Positions 1-12,120 of a DNA stretch of 64,000 bases are shown piece by piece. This DNA comes from Saposhnikovia divaricata (lineage: Eukaryota; Streptophyta; Magnoliopsida; Apiales; Apiaceae). The stretch covers positions 141,898,148-141,962,147 of the forward strand of contig CM071598.1 of assembly GCA_036435485.1 (NCBI GenBank), read 5' to 3'. Positions within the stretch are counted from its first letter, which is position 1; every line of letters starts with the position of its first letter. Made by a program: the position numbers and the translations under genes. Under the pieces are notes generated by a model. The model was not told where the DNA came from, ran no database searches, and saw nothing but the letters and a program-made list of their open reading frames with translations.

Positions 1-963
1 GTTGAATTGTAGCCCATTGTCCGTAACCAGGATTCGTGGTATTCCGTACCTACACATGACGTTCTCCCAGAAGAACTGCATAACTTGCTTGGTTATGATT
101 TTAACCAAGGGTTTGGCCTCAATCCACTTCGTGAAGTAATCAATAGCTACAACCAAAAATTTCCTTTGAGCAGTGGCCAAAGGAAAAGGCCCAAGTATAT
201 CCATTCCCCACATAGCAAAAGGAATGGGGGAGCTGACGGATGTCAGCATCTCTGGTGGTTGCCTAACCACTGGTGCATGTTTCTGGCATCGATCACACTT
301 TTTCACGTACTCCTTGGAATCAGCCATCATCTTAGGCCAATAGAATTCGAGTCTGACTAACTTGTGAGCTAGGGCCCTGCCCCCCAAGTGTTGTCCACAA
401 ATTCCCTCATGGACGTCCTCAATAGCTGATTTGGCCCCTTCGGGTCTCAAACACTTCAGATAAGGAATCATAAAAGACTTCTTGTAGAGTATCCCTTCGA
501 TCAGAGCATACCTCAACGCCCTCACAGATAATTTTTGTGCCTCCATGGCATCAGTCGGGAGCCAACCGGTCTCAAGGTGTGCTTTTATGGGATCTATCCA
601 ACATTCCTTTACCCCGATAGGTGCAACCAACTTCGAATCGATAGTAAGGGTTCTCAGAACTTGGAAGTAGACACTTCCAGAATAATTCTCTATCTCGGAG
701 GAGGCAAACTTAGATAAGGCATCGGCCTTGATGTTTTCCTCCCTCAGAATGTGCTCGATGTAGCACTCATAGAATTGAGTCATTACTGCCTTCACAAGCC
801 TTAAGTACTTGGCCATGGTTTCATCCCTTGCCTCAAACTCTCCATTGACCTGGGCCACAACTAGCCTTGAATCTCCACAAACTTTAAGATTTTTGACCCT
901 TAGTGCTCCTGCCAAACCAAGACCAGCTATCAAAGCTTCATACTCTGCCTCATTATTTGGAAG
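1..963 (-). pseudogene. Integrase and C-terminal half of the second RNase H of the Tat element
   Basis: Minus-strand translation is open from about 963 to the window edge. It starts with the RNase H stretch NEAEYEALIAGLGLAG and GDSRLVVAQVNGEF, which hold the catalytic Glu and second Asp of the archaeal-type RNase H. It continues into integrase: an HHCC-type zinc region ending in KKCDRCQKH, then the core with the first catalytic Asp in WGMDILGPFPLA and the second in VTDNG at the very edge. The third catalytic residue (Glu) lies beyond the window. A frame break near 930-960 separates it from the upstream part of the polyprotein. Its role would be cDNA integration; it is a relic of a dead polyprotein. 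Confidence 0.85.
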
Positions 964-1607
964 TCCAATTTCAGGGCGTATTCAATCATGAATCCATCAG
1001 GACTTTGTAGGACAAGACCTGCACCACTTGTTTTTGTTTTTGATGCCCCATCAAAGTAGAGCATCCAGAATTGTTTCTCTTCAATTATGGGTTCCTTGTC
1101 TTCCTTATTACCTTCTTGAGGTATCTCCTGCCCCCCGACTTCTTGGTTGTCAATGGTGCATTCAACCACGAAGTCAGCAAGTGCTTGAGCTTTAATGGTC
1201 GTCCTTGGCTTGTACTTAATATCGAATTCTCCCAACACAATCGCCCACTTGATGAGCCTACCACTGGCTTTAGGGATGTGTAAAATATTCCTCAATGGTT
1301 GTCCTGTAAGGACTTCGATCTTGTGTGCTTGAAAATAGGGCCATAGTTTCCTAGAGGCAGTTATCAATGCTAAGGCAAACTTCTCAATAGTGGAATAGTT
1401 CAACTCTGCTCCGTGTAAAACTTTGCTCACATAGTATACGGGTTTCTGAACCTTGTTTTCCTCCTTTACCAGCATCGTACTCATAGCTTGATCCGAAATC
1501 GCCAAGTAAAGATAGAGGATTTCTCCCATACTCGGCTTGGCCAATAGCGGGGCTTCAGCCATATACTTCTTCACCTGCTCAAAAGCCTCTTGGCTTTCTC
1601 TGTCCAC
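930..1607 (-). pseudogene. RT-linked RNase H plus start of second (archaeal-type) RNase H, Tat pol
   Basis: The open stretch carries the retroviral RNase H region (LYLAISDQAMSTMLVKEE, then KPVYYVSKVLHGAELNY and YFQAHKIEVLTG), a linker with KAQALADFVVECTI, and the beginning of the additional RNase H (WMLYFDGASKTKTSGAGLVL) with its first catalytic Asp in YFDGAS. It ends in a frameshift near 950. It overlaps the RT C-terminal piece by a frame change around 1571-1607. RNase H would degrade the RNA of the RNA/cDNA hybrid. Two RNase H modules in tandem are what place this element in the Tat clade. Confidence 0.87.
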
Positions 1608-1910
1608 TCAAAGTTTTTTACCTTCTTCAAGGTTTTAAAGAACGGCAAACACTTGTCCAGGATAGCTTTGATTTTGTCGGGGTTAGCCTCGATTCCCCGT
1701 TTCGAGACCATGAGACCCAAAAACTTTCTTGACCCAACACCAAAAGCACACTTGGTCGGGTTCAACATCATCTTATGGTGCCTCAGCACTTCAAATGCCT
1801 TGCGTAGGTGTTCAATGTGATCCGCCTTGTTTAGGCTTTTCACCTACATATCATCCACATAAACCTCCATAGTCTTTCCAATGAGATGAGAAAAAATCTT
1901 GTTTACCAAC
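1571..1910 (-). pseudogene. C-terminal half of reverse transcriptase (Tat pol), cut by nested insertion
   Basis: Minus-strand translation from about 1910 reads RLVNKIFSHLIGKTMEVYVDDM, then an in-frame stop, then VKSLNKADHIEHLRKAFEVL and NPTKCAFGVGSRKFLGLMVS. YVDDM is the RT catalytic box and FLG the downstream thumb motif. The stop directly after YVDDM shows decay. The other half of the same gene lies at 16898-17239, beyond the 15-kb insertion: AFGLKNAGATYQ there joins RLVNKIF here across the CTCTG target duplication. Confidence 0.9.
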
Positions 1911-1915
1911 CTCTG
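1911..1915. repeat. Target site duplication CTCTG, left copy
   Basis: CTCTG sits directly before the TGTAAGAACC start of the 5' LTR. The same five bases follow the GGTTACA end of the 3' LTR at 16893-16897. Five base pairs is the normal duplication length for Ty3/gypsy integrases. Confidence 0.95.
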
Positions 1916-2180
1916 TGTAAGAACCCCAAATTTTGGATATAATTAAAACTTTTTATTAAGTAATGATAAAATGAGGAACAATGATTCCGACAACAAGGTC
2001 ACCAGCTCTAATGAATGGTGGTTTCAAAGAACAATGATTGTAATGAATGGATATTGCTTTGGACAATGATCCTGATGCATTGGTATATTGTCAGAATAGA
2101 GTAATTCGATGGTTGAGGACCTAGATAAGAATAATCTACCATCCAGGAAGGAGCTAATGGATCCTTGAAGGGAAATGAGT

Positions 2181-2290
2181 ACGTGCATAGTGTTTCCCAT
2201 ACGTGCATAGTGTTTCCCGTACGTGCATAGTGTTTCCCATGCGTGCATAGTGTTTCCCGTACGTGCATAGTGTTTCCTGTACGTGCATAG
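2181..2290. repeat. 20-bp minisatellite in 5' LTR, 5.5 copies
   Basis: The unit ACGTGCATAGTGTTTCCCRT starts at 2181, 2201, 2221, 2241 and 2261, with a final half unit at 2281. The same array is in the 3' LTR with one substitution difference. Confidence 0.95.
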
Positions 2291-4389
2291 TAATTTGGTG
2301 GATGAATAGTGATTTTGTAAGTTGGAAAACTTTTCACGCCACCCTATGTATGGGACGTGATATGGATGTTTCGAAGTCATATTAGTAATACGCGGAGGAA
2401 ATAAGTGAATGCAGAGACGATCGGAATTCAGAAATTCCAAATTCTTTTTCGGTATAATATTTGACCGGACAGTGGATTAAATATTATTATAATCCAAGAA
2501 TTGAGATATTAACTTTGAGGATTTGATATTTTGGGATGTTATTATATTTGATTTAAGAATGAAGGTAGGAAACCACTGAGGCAGTGAAACAAGCGTTCTA
2601 GAAACCGCTAAAACGTTATAACGAGATTAATCAATAAAGCGAACGAATCCTAGATTACGGATTAAGTTCGTATCGAGATTAAATATCCTACATGGTCATC
2701 ACGAGGATTATATTAAGGATGGGGGAAGGTATTATGAATATCGAGAAATTTCCCGGTAAACCCTAGAGGTGAAACTACTTAGTTATTCCTCCGAACGATC
2801 AATGAATTAAGCAATAACCGGACAAAGAAACAAGCAGGGGATCAAGATATATGCATGTGCAAGTGGATAGGATCAAGTAACCAAGCTAGTAAATGCTAAC
2901 TAGTAATATTGTAAACAAACCAAGTGATACAAGATTTTATCACTTAAACAACCACTTGCCCACTTGATTCTTGCATCATGGATGACCACACTACTTTATT
3001 AAAGTAGCTTTATGGTTAGATATTATCACAAGACAATACAATAATGCAAGAGGAGCAAAGAACCAAGCAACCAACCCATCATCTCTCAAGAACAAGGCCA
3101 TTCGGCCTTTCTTAAATTCAAGAAACAAAATCACCCTTCCCACCATTGTTTGGTCTCCAAAAATTTAGCATAGATCCTATATTTCATAAAAGTGATACCC
3201 TAGAAATCTTAGCCTCAAACACCATTCTTTCCATTTTTAATAAAATCATCAAAGTCTAGGGTGAATAGTAACTTTCAAGAACAAATCTTGGTTTTCTTGA
3301 TTTCTTGGATGATCTGAGCTTGGTTAAGGATATACAAGGACTATACAAGGCTTAGAAAGGTCCTTACCCACTCCATGGAAGGTATATCTCACCAAAACCC
3401 TAGCTCTTACTTTGAGTTTAATGATGTTCTTGATAAGTTTTTAGATTAGTGTGATTATGGTGATAATTAAAGCATGCTTATGTAGTGATTTGTTGATATA
3501 AGAGGATAAAATAGTTTAGATGAACGGAAAGGCATTGCTTGGCCTTAGTTCATGGTTAAATAACATGTATATGTTGTGTGGAGTGGAAATTATGGTTATC
3601 GGAAGGATTGGAATTTGGAAATATTCGATTTATAGCCGTCGTAATGCCCGATTTTCGATAACCTTAAGGAATTCGTGCATCACAGTAGGGATAATTGTTT
3701 TAACTGGTTATGAACATGACATGTCCTCGTAGATCTCGAATCATAGATCGTTTTGGCGAAAGAATCGAAACATTCCGACTTACGGTTTAGGAGTTATGGT
3801 CAAATTACTAAAATTGGTTCGGAACCGTAAGTAAAAGTTCGTAACTTCAATTGAACCCTCATAAAACATGATTCTCAGTGGCGAATCTTGGTAAATAAAT
3901 ACTAGAGGTCTTAAGGAAGGTATGAGAGAAAACCACATGTCAAACGGATCGTTTTCCGATTTTATAAAAATGTTTGAATCGAAGTTAAACGCGAACGAAC
4001 CCCTAAAAACCCGCTTGATTATAACTTCGGTAAAACACTTAGAAAACGGGCGATAAAACTCGGAGTATAATATTGATTCGTAACGATCGACTTTATAACT
4101 TGTATGACTTAAGTATGTCCCAAGTGTAAGTACAGTGACAGGTCGTATTAACGAACGAATGTCGGGTCGGATCAATGATAAAGGGAATCCACTAAAAGGG
4201 GTATAACGAGATAACTCGAGAACGTGTTTCGATTTAAGTATAACTTAACTTTTAAAATGTTAAGTGATTAATCCCGAATGACTTGGCTATTTATAGATCA
4301 CCAAGCTGACCGGGACCCGCTACCACTACCCCTTACCGTACTCGACTACCAGGCAAGTTTCAATTCCCTTCTTTTAGGCTGTTGTTGTG

Positions 4390-4396
<7 letters not shown>

Positions 4397-4454
<58 letters not shown>
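4397..4454. repeat. AT dinucleotide microsatellite in 5' LTR
   Basis: Uninterrupted alternating AT of about 58 bp. The 3' LTR copy (about 14603-14646) is 14 bp shorter, the kind of slippage change expected after insertion. Confidence 0.95.
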
Positions 4455-4457
<3 letters not shown>

Positions 4458-4679
4458 TTTTGTTATACATATGCCATAGCATGCATGCCTACTTTCAAGT
4501 TATATCATTATGCTTGTTCCCTGATTGTTATTGGCTTATAAATTAGATAGCTATCGTATCAATTATAAGCCGGTTATTGTAAGACCCTCAGAGAAGGGTG
4601 TATACATCTTATTCATCAAATATAGACCGGGAGTCAATATTTCTTGACATATCGAGATTACCTCGAAAGAAAATATCTA

Positions 4680-5340
4680 AGTAAATATTTTCCAGTATTC
4701 GGGCGACGAATATTATTTGAATATTCGTTCGAGATTATTTATTTAACGATCCCTACTTCAAATAATTATTTGAACGTAACCATTCGACGAATAATATTTT
4801 TCAATATTCATTCAAAGTCGAATAGATTATCGATTATTATTCCGAATATTCTTCTAAAGATTGGACTACTAAATGAATATTATTTGAATATCCATTTAGA
4901 ATATTATTTTATTAAATGAATATTACTTTTGAATATTCATTTAAGATATTACTTAATTGATGAATATTATTCTAATATTCATCTGAAGCTTGATTTATTT
5001 ATCGAGTCTTATCTCGAATATTCCTTTAAAGCTTGGATTACTAAATGAATATTACTTGATATTCATTTAGAATATTATTCATTAATCGAATATTACTTTT
5101 TCAATAAACATTTAAATTCCTAATTAATTATGAATATTATTTTGAATATTCATCCAGGGTTCTATTTAATCATCGAATATTATTTTAAATATTTTAAATA
5201 TTCCTTTCAGGTCTTATTAATTAATGAATATTATTTTGAATATTCATTTGAATACTTAATTATGCAATAAATATTCTCTAGATATTTCTTCAAGGATTAT
5301 TTGAGAAATACTCTGATTAAAGATATTCTTTCATATTCCT
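4680..5340. repeat. Degenerate array of palindromic GAATATTC units in 5' LTR
   Basis: Motifs such as AATGAATATTATTTGAATAT recur roughly every 60-65 bp, often as inverted pairs able to form small hairpins. It is repeated in the 3' LTR at about 14870-15530. No coding signal seen. Confidence 0.75.
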
Positions 5341-6743
5341 AAATATTCTGTAAAATATTTTAATTCAATAAATATTCTCTGAATATTTATTCCATACTTA
5401 GAATAACCTCGATAAGGTTTATCTTCTTCGATTATTACAGAAAATATTTCGGAGTCATATTGTTATTAATCTTATATCAAGAAAGGTTCTCAGACATCAT
5501 TCTTCTTTGAGTCTACCTCTCTAATAATAAGGGAACCTTACTTGGAAGATGTTATTTATCTTGTCGACTTCCCGGTCATAAAGTATTCTCTTCACTCGCA
5601 ACTCGGGTGCGGTTGACTTATTAAGTCGTTGTTTACCTTCTCATCTTTCTAGGGGTAAGATTGTTGGAACAAGTTGATATTCGATACCAAGCCACAGCTT
5701 GGAAGTTATTGGTGAATTTTCCTTTCCAACTAGATACGACTACCTTGTAGAGTCTTATCAACAAGTATTATACTTGGGGAAAGGGGGACGAACGTTACAT
5801 TCAGAATCATGAATTCTATTTGAACTAGGAGTCGTGTAAGAGGCCGAGTAGCGCCGGTCCATCCCCTTTGGCCCAACCGTTGGCCGGGGAGAGCTAGTAA
5901 GGCGGTAGACAAGTAAAGCCGTCAGTTCTTCCTTCTACCGGTAGTAAATCTAATTTGAGCTGTACGATCTCGACTGATCATCAAGATTGGAACAGCGAGC
6001 GCGGTGAATACTCCATCATTGGTTCATCATCCAAACTTATTTATTTCCTGCAACATGATTACTGTTGGCAGAGCTGGAAAAGTGTTCATAACTGGAATTT
6101 GCAATCTTTTCATGCAAGTTCCTCTTGTTAATGACAATGAGAATATCTCGCTTACTTTTGATGTAGCAGATATTTCTACAAACAAATACTTTAAGTTACC
6201 TTGTAACTTCATCGTTCATATTATACAGGCATCATTTCCGTAAATGCATGGCATATGGTTTGAAAGATACTTTTGAACTGTTATATATGACCGTTCAGTT
6301 ATATATTATTGTTGGTGGGCCATTGCTCACCCTTGCTTTATTATTATATCACAACAACAGCTAGACCAGATGACTCGCACAAGGCGCACTCGACGCAGGC
6401 GAGGACGATGAGACTACAAGAGCTAAAGAAGAAGCTATTGGTATTATAGATTTATTCTTTCAGTTCCAAGTATATGGTCTAGTATGACTTATGTAAATGG
6501 ATGGCAAAGAGTATGTATTTATATTGAAATTCTTTTGGATTGTAAGAACTCATAATGAGATTAATAAAAATTTGATTGTTACTCTGATTTCATCTCTGGG
6601 ACTATAACGGGTGTGTTTTATATTGTTGTGTTGGGTCATAGAGATGTAATTTATTTTATGTTAAGGAAAGTTCAATTGTTGTGGACAGAATTGGAAACCG
6701 TAACGACCGGATCCCGGACCCCGGATCTGGGGGGTTACAGAAG

Positions 6744-6755
6744 TGGTATCAGAGC
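6744..6755 (+). promoter_or_regulatory. Primer binding site, initiator-Met tRNA
   Basis: TGGTATCAGAGC lies four bases after the 5' LTR end. It is the standard complement of the 3' end of plant tRNA-iMet and primes minus-strand cDNA synthesis. Confidence 0.95.
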
Positions 6756-9700
6756 GTACGTTATAAACCCCAGAGATGAGGCGACGTTAAAACAATAAAT
6801 TCATTAAGATAATAAGAACTCTTGCCAAGTTCATAGTCGGACTACTTAATGTAGTGATGACATATAAAACCCTTATGGGAACTCTTAAGTATCATGATAG
6901 TAACTTATCTCGTTCTCGTATCGACTAGTAAGGCGAAAGACCTTGAGGAGTATGAACTGCAGCATGATGATGTTGTAGTATATGCTGACGATCGGATTGT
7001 GAATTCGATAGAGTACCCTATTGAGGACTCAAAAGAGGTTCCAGCAGAGGAAAATTCTATTGAGGATGAGGAGATTACTCCAAGGAAATGAGGGCTGTAG
7101 CCAGAGGGATAGCGAGAGTTAAGATTATAGTGCTCAGAGAAGTGAGCACAAAGAACTGAGATATTATTAAGAGAATTGAAATTTTATGTTGGATTTATAG
7201 CCGGACTACGAGAGGTAGTACCAGCAATTAAGACAGATTGGAAGGATTACTTGAGATCTTATATGGGGATAGATAAAGATCCTTAGAGACTTTCAGATTA
7301 ATGAGAAAGGAGTTAGAATGATGCATGATTATCAAAGACGTCGATGTAGGACGGGGAGCACCCAGGAGCAGTTGAGATAGAGGCAACAAGTGCCATATTA
7401 TCGGATAAATGGAGTAGTGTGAATATTGTCAATGATAATTCGCCATGAGAAGGCGGATTTCATGGGTTATATTTTATAAAACCAAATTGAGATTGTTGAG
7501 GTGGTTTTATTCAGCGAAATGTCCATATTATGAATGAACCAGCTTCGAAAGTAAAGATAGTGGAAAGTGATGGCCTGATTGGATAAAGTTATATAAAGTA
7601 GTAAGCGAGACGATGGTCTCAGAAACTACCAGAGGAAAAGACCAGTGGGTCTATGATTAACTCGTAATATGACTACTATCAGGTACTAAGTATAAGTTTA
7701 TTTTAACTCAGTAAAATGGTGAATCAGGAACGTTAGATGCATGTGATTCAGAAGAATATTAAATTCTTTCTTTTCCCCGAATAGATTATAGTAGTTACCT
7801 TAAGTTGATTCTGACACTGAATTGCAAATGGATCAAGTAATACGATCAGCAGTTAAAGAGAAAAATGTGAGAAAATCTTCCTGGAGCTAAAAGGTGAAAT
7901 TGGTAATGACCAAGAGCTGGCATTGCTTAATGGAAAAAAGGAGACTTTGTGCTTCCAACGACGCTTCGCATAAAGGGTTAGGTAGACCGACATTTGGTAG
8001 TATTGAATATCAGGACGTATAGGTATCAGGACGTTGTGACAGGTTTCAGTTTGAAACTATTGATTCCCTTCTAAGGGATGGATATAATTGATTCCTCTCC
8101 AGCGGGTAAACTTCCAATCTGATGATGATTATTTCGTTAACTATGACTGCTTATGATTCCACCTGCTTGGAGGTTCATAGAACTATTCTTCAGGTTTCGA
8201 ATCTGGTCTCCTTAATGTTACCAGTCGGTGGGTAGATTGATCAAAATTTCCCTGATTCTGGAAAGAACTTCAACGAATTTTTGCAAACCTTGTCTTTCTG
8301 ATTATTAGAGAACGTCATGGAAGAGAGTAGAAACTGGGGCGAACCCCATGAATTGGGTAAGGTAGCCGCTATATGGGTTAGAAGATGGACCCTGAGTATT
8401 ACAATCGATGGTAGAGATAAAATGATGAAGTAAGATTGGACGAAAACAAGAAATGTAATTAAGAAACCAGCTGGACTGAGAAACTCCGGGATTGACTCAA
8501 GTGAAAAGGCTGTCATGCCAGGAATGGTAAGCCTATGTGGCACGTGGGATTGATAAGAATAGTTGGAAAGATAAAAGTAGAAGGTACTATGCCGGTAATT
8601 GCTAGAAAAGTAATGCTATTAGCCAACCCCTAAAATCGTATATTTTTTTTTTGTATGGCCAGTTGAGGCCAAGTCACAAAGGATTATCAAGTGACTAGAC
8701 CGGCAATGAAAGGACAAAGCAGGGTTGCTTCTAAGAAAGCGCCGACTGCAAGGGCTTCTGATATAAAGGAAACATTAATGAGATCGTAGGAATCTTCTAC
8801 TAAACCCTTTGCAACCCATGGTTTGATTGGGAATTTGCTAGATTTTTTTTGTATAGGGTCACCCGTACTAAAGTGATTCATGTGTATATTATTGCCCAAG
8901 ATTACGTGTAAAAAAATGGAAGTATAATTACGTGAGATGTATGATGTTAGGGTATTATAAATGCCATGAATATATTATGACTAAGGGAAGTAAACAACGA
9001 AGGTTTATGAAGAGAGTATGGAAATGGTCAGAGATGGATCAGTATGCTGTAGAAATTTTGTCTAAGGCAAGTACATTTGAGAAGAACGATAATTACTAAG
9101 AGATTCACGTTGAACTCGACCAATATCTTCCAAAACATCCTTGCTACCATTACCAAGTTCTGTAAGAGAGAAGATAGGCATACGTTGCCTTTTGGAAGGC
9201 CAAATAGGCTGACAACTATCTGAAAGAAGAGGGTGGCATTAAGCCACCGATCGATTATCAAATGAGAAGGATTGAAAAGAGACCTTTATTAAGGATACAT
9301 GATCTGATTGCCAATTATAAGATGCAAGAATTCCTTGGCAGTTGAATTAAGGATAGGATATCCATAAATTAAGACAAACCCTGGGGGATGCACAAGGGGT
9401 GGCATTAACCCTAATAACGACATTATGAATTCAGATGATATGAGTTGGACTTGCTAAGGCAACAATGACTGGTAAGGATTATTAAAAAGAGTTCTGGAAA
9501 GAACATAGATAGAATTATTAGAGTATTGATCAATGACATTTTGATATACCCTGTACCCAGAAAATACAGGAGGAATGATGAGGATGACCTATGAAACCTT
9601 ACAAGGAAAAAGGTATTATTCCGAACTTCAAAATGGAAGTTTGCTAAGGAATGTATGACATAGTAACAATAATGCCAGATGAGGCATGTATGAAACCCTG

Positions 9701-12106
9701 AGGAAGTATGGATTGAACCTATAAAGGTTGAGATTATCCTAAGATAAGGAAAGAACTAAGAAAAGAAGTATCCTAAGTAGGATTGGGAATAAACGTGATA
9801 AAGTTCCCACGGGTAGGTGGAAGCAATGACTTATGGAGAAAGACTGATAAATATATTTTTCTCCATCAGCAGAGCTTAAGGGAGAATGCTTTCACCCAAC
9901 AATGATGGGAATGAGGTAGAAATGTTTGAATTGGAATATATCCAGAGAACAAGGATTACCAGAAATTATTATTATCAGGAAAGGCCAATGAGGTGGCCGA
10001 CAGTCTGAGTATAAAGGAATAATTGAAAATGTTCATACCGAAGAAACAAAATGATATTTGGAAAGACCTTGAAGGTCATATTGGAGTGGAGGAAGTTACA
10101 TTCCTTTTGATGATTGTGCAAGAATCGAAGGTAATAATAGTTTAAGTAAAGATTCGATTCCTGATGGAGTCTTAAGCATATTACGTACCTTAGAAGGTCC
10201 CGTTTTGAGGCAGACCAGGACCATGATACAAAATTAACGAAGTAAACCGTTAAGTTTCCAGTCTTTTATGGAAGCTGCATGAGTGATAGTTTCATCAACC
10301 TGACATAGCTGCGATGCTTGAAACTCTTCTGCAATTGTATCTACTTCATGTAATATCTACATCAAGTTCAAGAAGTGTTCCTTATGGATAAGGAATAGTG
10401 ATTACTTTGTCTCCCTAAAGGATTTGAAACCCGTAGGATTAGTTATTAATGCACTACGTAAACAACAAGCGATGGTGATTCTTCTAAGAAAGTAGATGAC
10501 AATGTAAAGATAAAGAAAGTGCTGCCATTGATTAACTAAATGGCATGTTGATGAATGACAAACAAGTTTATGTTAGTGTACTTCTGCGCAAACAAGATAG
10601 AGAATATGAGGTTGATGATTCATGATGTTAAAGATATTCCCATGGAAAGAATTAATGAGACTTGGAGGGAAGGGCGGTTGAGCCCGAGACTTATTGGGCC
10701 ACCTGAGAGTTTAAAAGTGTTCGGACGGCGGTATTCGAGCCAGCCTTACCCCCAAAACTTATAGCACGGTCATAACGGGTTTTCATGTGGCCAGGCTACG
10801 CCAGTAAAATGCAGATGCTCGATAGATGATAAGAGCATGAGCCGGTAGATATACGACCTGGTCTGAATTACGAAAGACAACCTGTGGAAAACCACGGATA
10901 GAAAAGAACAAGTGATGAGAAACAAGGTTGGCAGAAGTAGATTATATGAATCTAAGTTAAAGGGATCGGGCCAGATTCATTTCTAAAAGTTAAATTGGAA
11001 TAACGTGATGATTATAGAATAAATGTGACGGAATACCGATAAGGAGGTACCAAGTGCAAAAAGGTGTCTCAATAAAGAGGTGAAGGTGAAAGTAAGTAAT
11101 AGAAATGAGTAAGAATCAGATAATAAGAAGAAAGTGATTGATAAAGAAAAGGTTGGGAAAGCAACTATGGAATGAGAAGCAAGGAATGTCATGAATGGGT
11201 TTTCTAATGAATTCTCAGGATGACAACCTGATTGTGTCAATATTATAGTTATGAAAAAGCTAGTAACATGATATGGGATGTCAGTAATAATGATGTCAAG
11301 TGAGAAATCTAAGATTTAACCTGAAAGGTTGAAGGATTTCCCGAATGTGAGTATCGCTAAGATTGAACAAGAGTATTTGTCCATAGAATAATGGACAAAG
11401 CAGCAAGATATGTTGACACGTGAGATTGCGATCAAATAGTATTGGATATAATTATGATTAATTTCTTCTTTGATAAACCTCTATAGTTCAGAGGTAAATT
11501 CTGAGTATGATATTCTACAATCATGAAAGCTTTCTATAATCCTTTAGAACCCTTTTCTCTTCTTCTCTCTTATTCATCTTCTTTATGAATTGAGAAGAAC
11601 AACCCTTTTAGGAGGGGAGGTACTGCTACGTGACTATCTGTCTATGTGATAGAAGTCTAAGTGGAATACCATAACTTGTTTAATTGCTTGTCAAGTACTA
11701 AAGGCTGGCCCCCTTCTGTACTAACTATGCAATATAACAAATGTTCAATTGATCATAGTGATCTCTCAATAAATCTTTCCACTTCTCTATATTGATCGAG
11801 ATTGCGAAGATTAAAGCGATCAGGAAATGCACAGTACGAGCGAGGTTACCTCCAAATTCGTAGGGTGATAGTGATACCAATGTTACTGCAGGTATCAATA
11901 AGGATAAGACTGAGTAAGAGTATAACCCGGATAGTGAGTTGTACGAAAAGTAGCAACGTTGATGGAAAAAGGATACAGTATGGATTGTAGCACTAGAAGA
12001 TGTGCTGAGGAAGGGTAGAACGACTAAGAATTGACCGGGAAGCTAAAAAGTGAACGACAGGCAAACGACTCTTTGCTTCCTACCTGATTCCGGGACGGAA
12101 TCCTTT
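6756..12106 (+). pseudogene. Decayed chromovirus-like gag-pol remnant of the 15-kb element
   Basis: No frame is open for long, but the order of scraps fits gypsy pol. Around 9522-9575 the translation RVLINDILIY matches the RT catalytic box of Tekay/Del-like chromoviruses (usually IDDILIY), one residue changed. At 10672-10710 GRLSPRLIGPPE matches the conserved GKLSPRFIGPFE segment of the integrase C-terminus in the same group, followed by a frame-broken match to the PxLxxVHNVFHVS region. I could not place protease, gag zinc knuckle or chromodomain. A second purine tract (TTTTAGGAGGGGAGG, about 11608) precedes the true one by roughly 500 bp. Loss of all frames while the LTRs stay near-identical suggests movement in trans. 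Confidence 0.65.
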
Positions 12107-12120
12107 TAAGGAGGGGAGAC
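12107..12120 (+). promoter_or_regulatory. Polypurine tract before the 3' LTR
   Basis: AAGGAGGGGAGAC directly precedes the TGTAAG start of the 3' LTR; it would prime plus-strand cDNA synthesis. Confidence 0.9.

Larger units (their letters stand above)
1916..6739 (+). repeat. 5' LTR of the nested 15-kb element (4824 bp)
   Basis: The boundaries are set by the TG...CA ends, the flanking CTCTG and comparison with the 3' copy. It contains a 20-bp minisatellite (2181-2290), a long AT run (4397-4454) and a 650-bp stretch of palindromic GAATATTC repeats (about 4680-5340). Short open frames here recur in the 3' LTR and have no family resemblance; I treat them as chance. A TATATA-rich stretch near 6290 could hold the promoter, but this is a guess. 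Confidence 0.93.

Noticed and set aside
2008..2440. Minus-strand frames of 109 and 138 codons with repeated GNTMH peptides, repeated at 12213-12645
   Set aside because: They are translations of the 20-bp LTR minisatellite and recur because both LTRs carry it. No family resemblance and no conserved start context.
3780..4175. 131-codon minus-strand frame, also at 13986-14381
   Set aside because: It lies in the LTR. The two copies differ mostly by amino-acid changes, as expected for non-coding drift, and it resembles nothing known.
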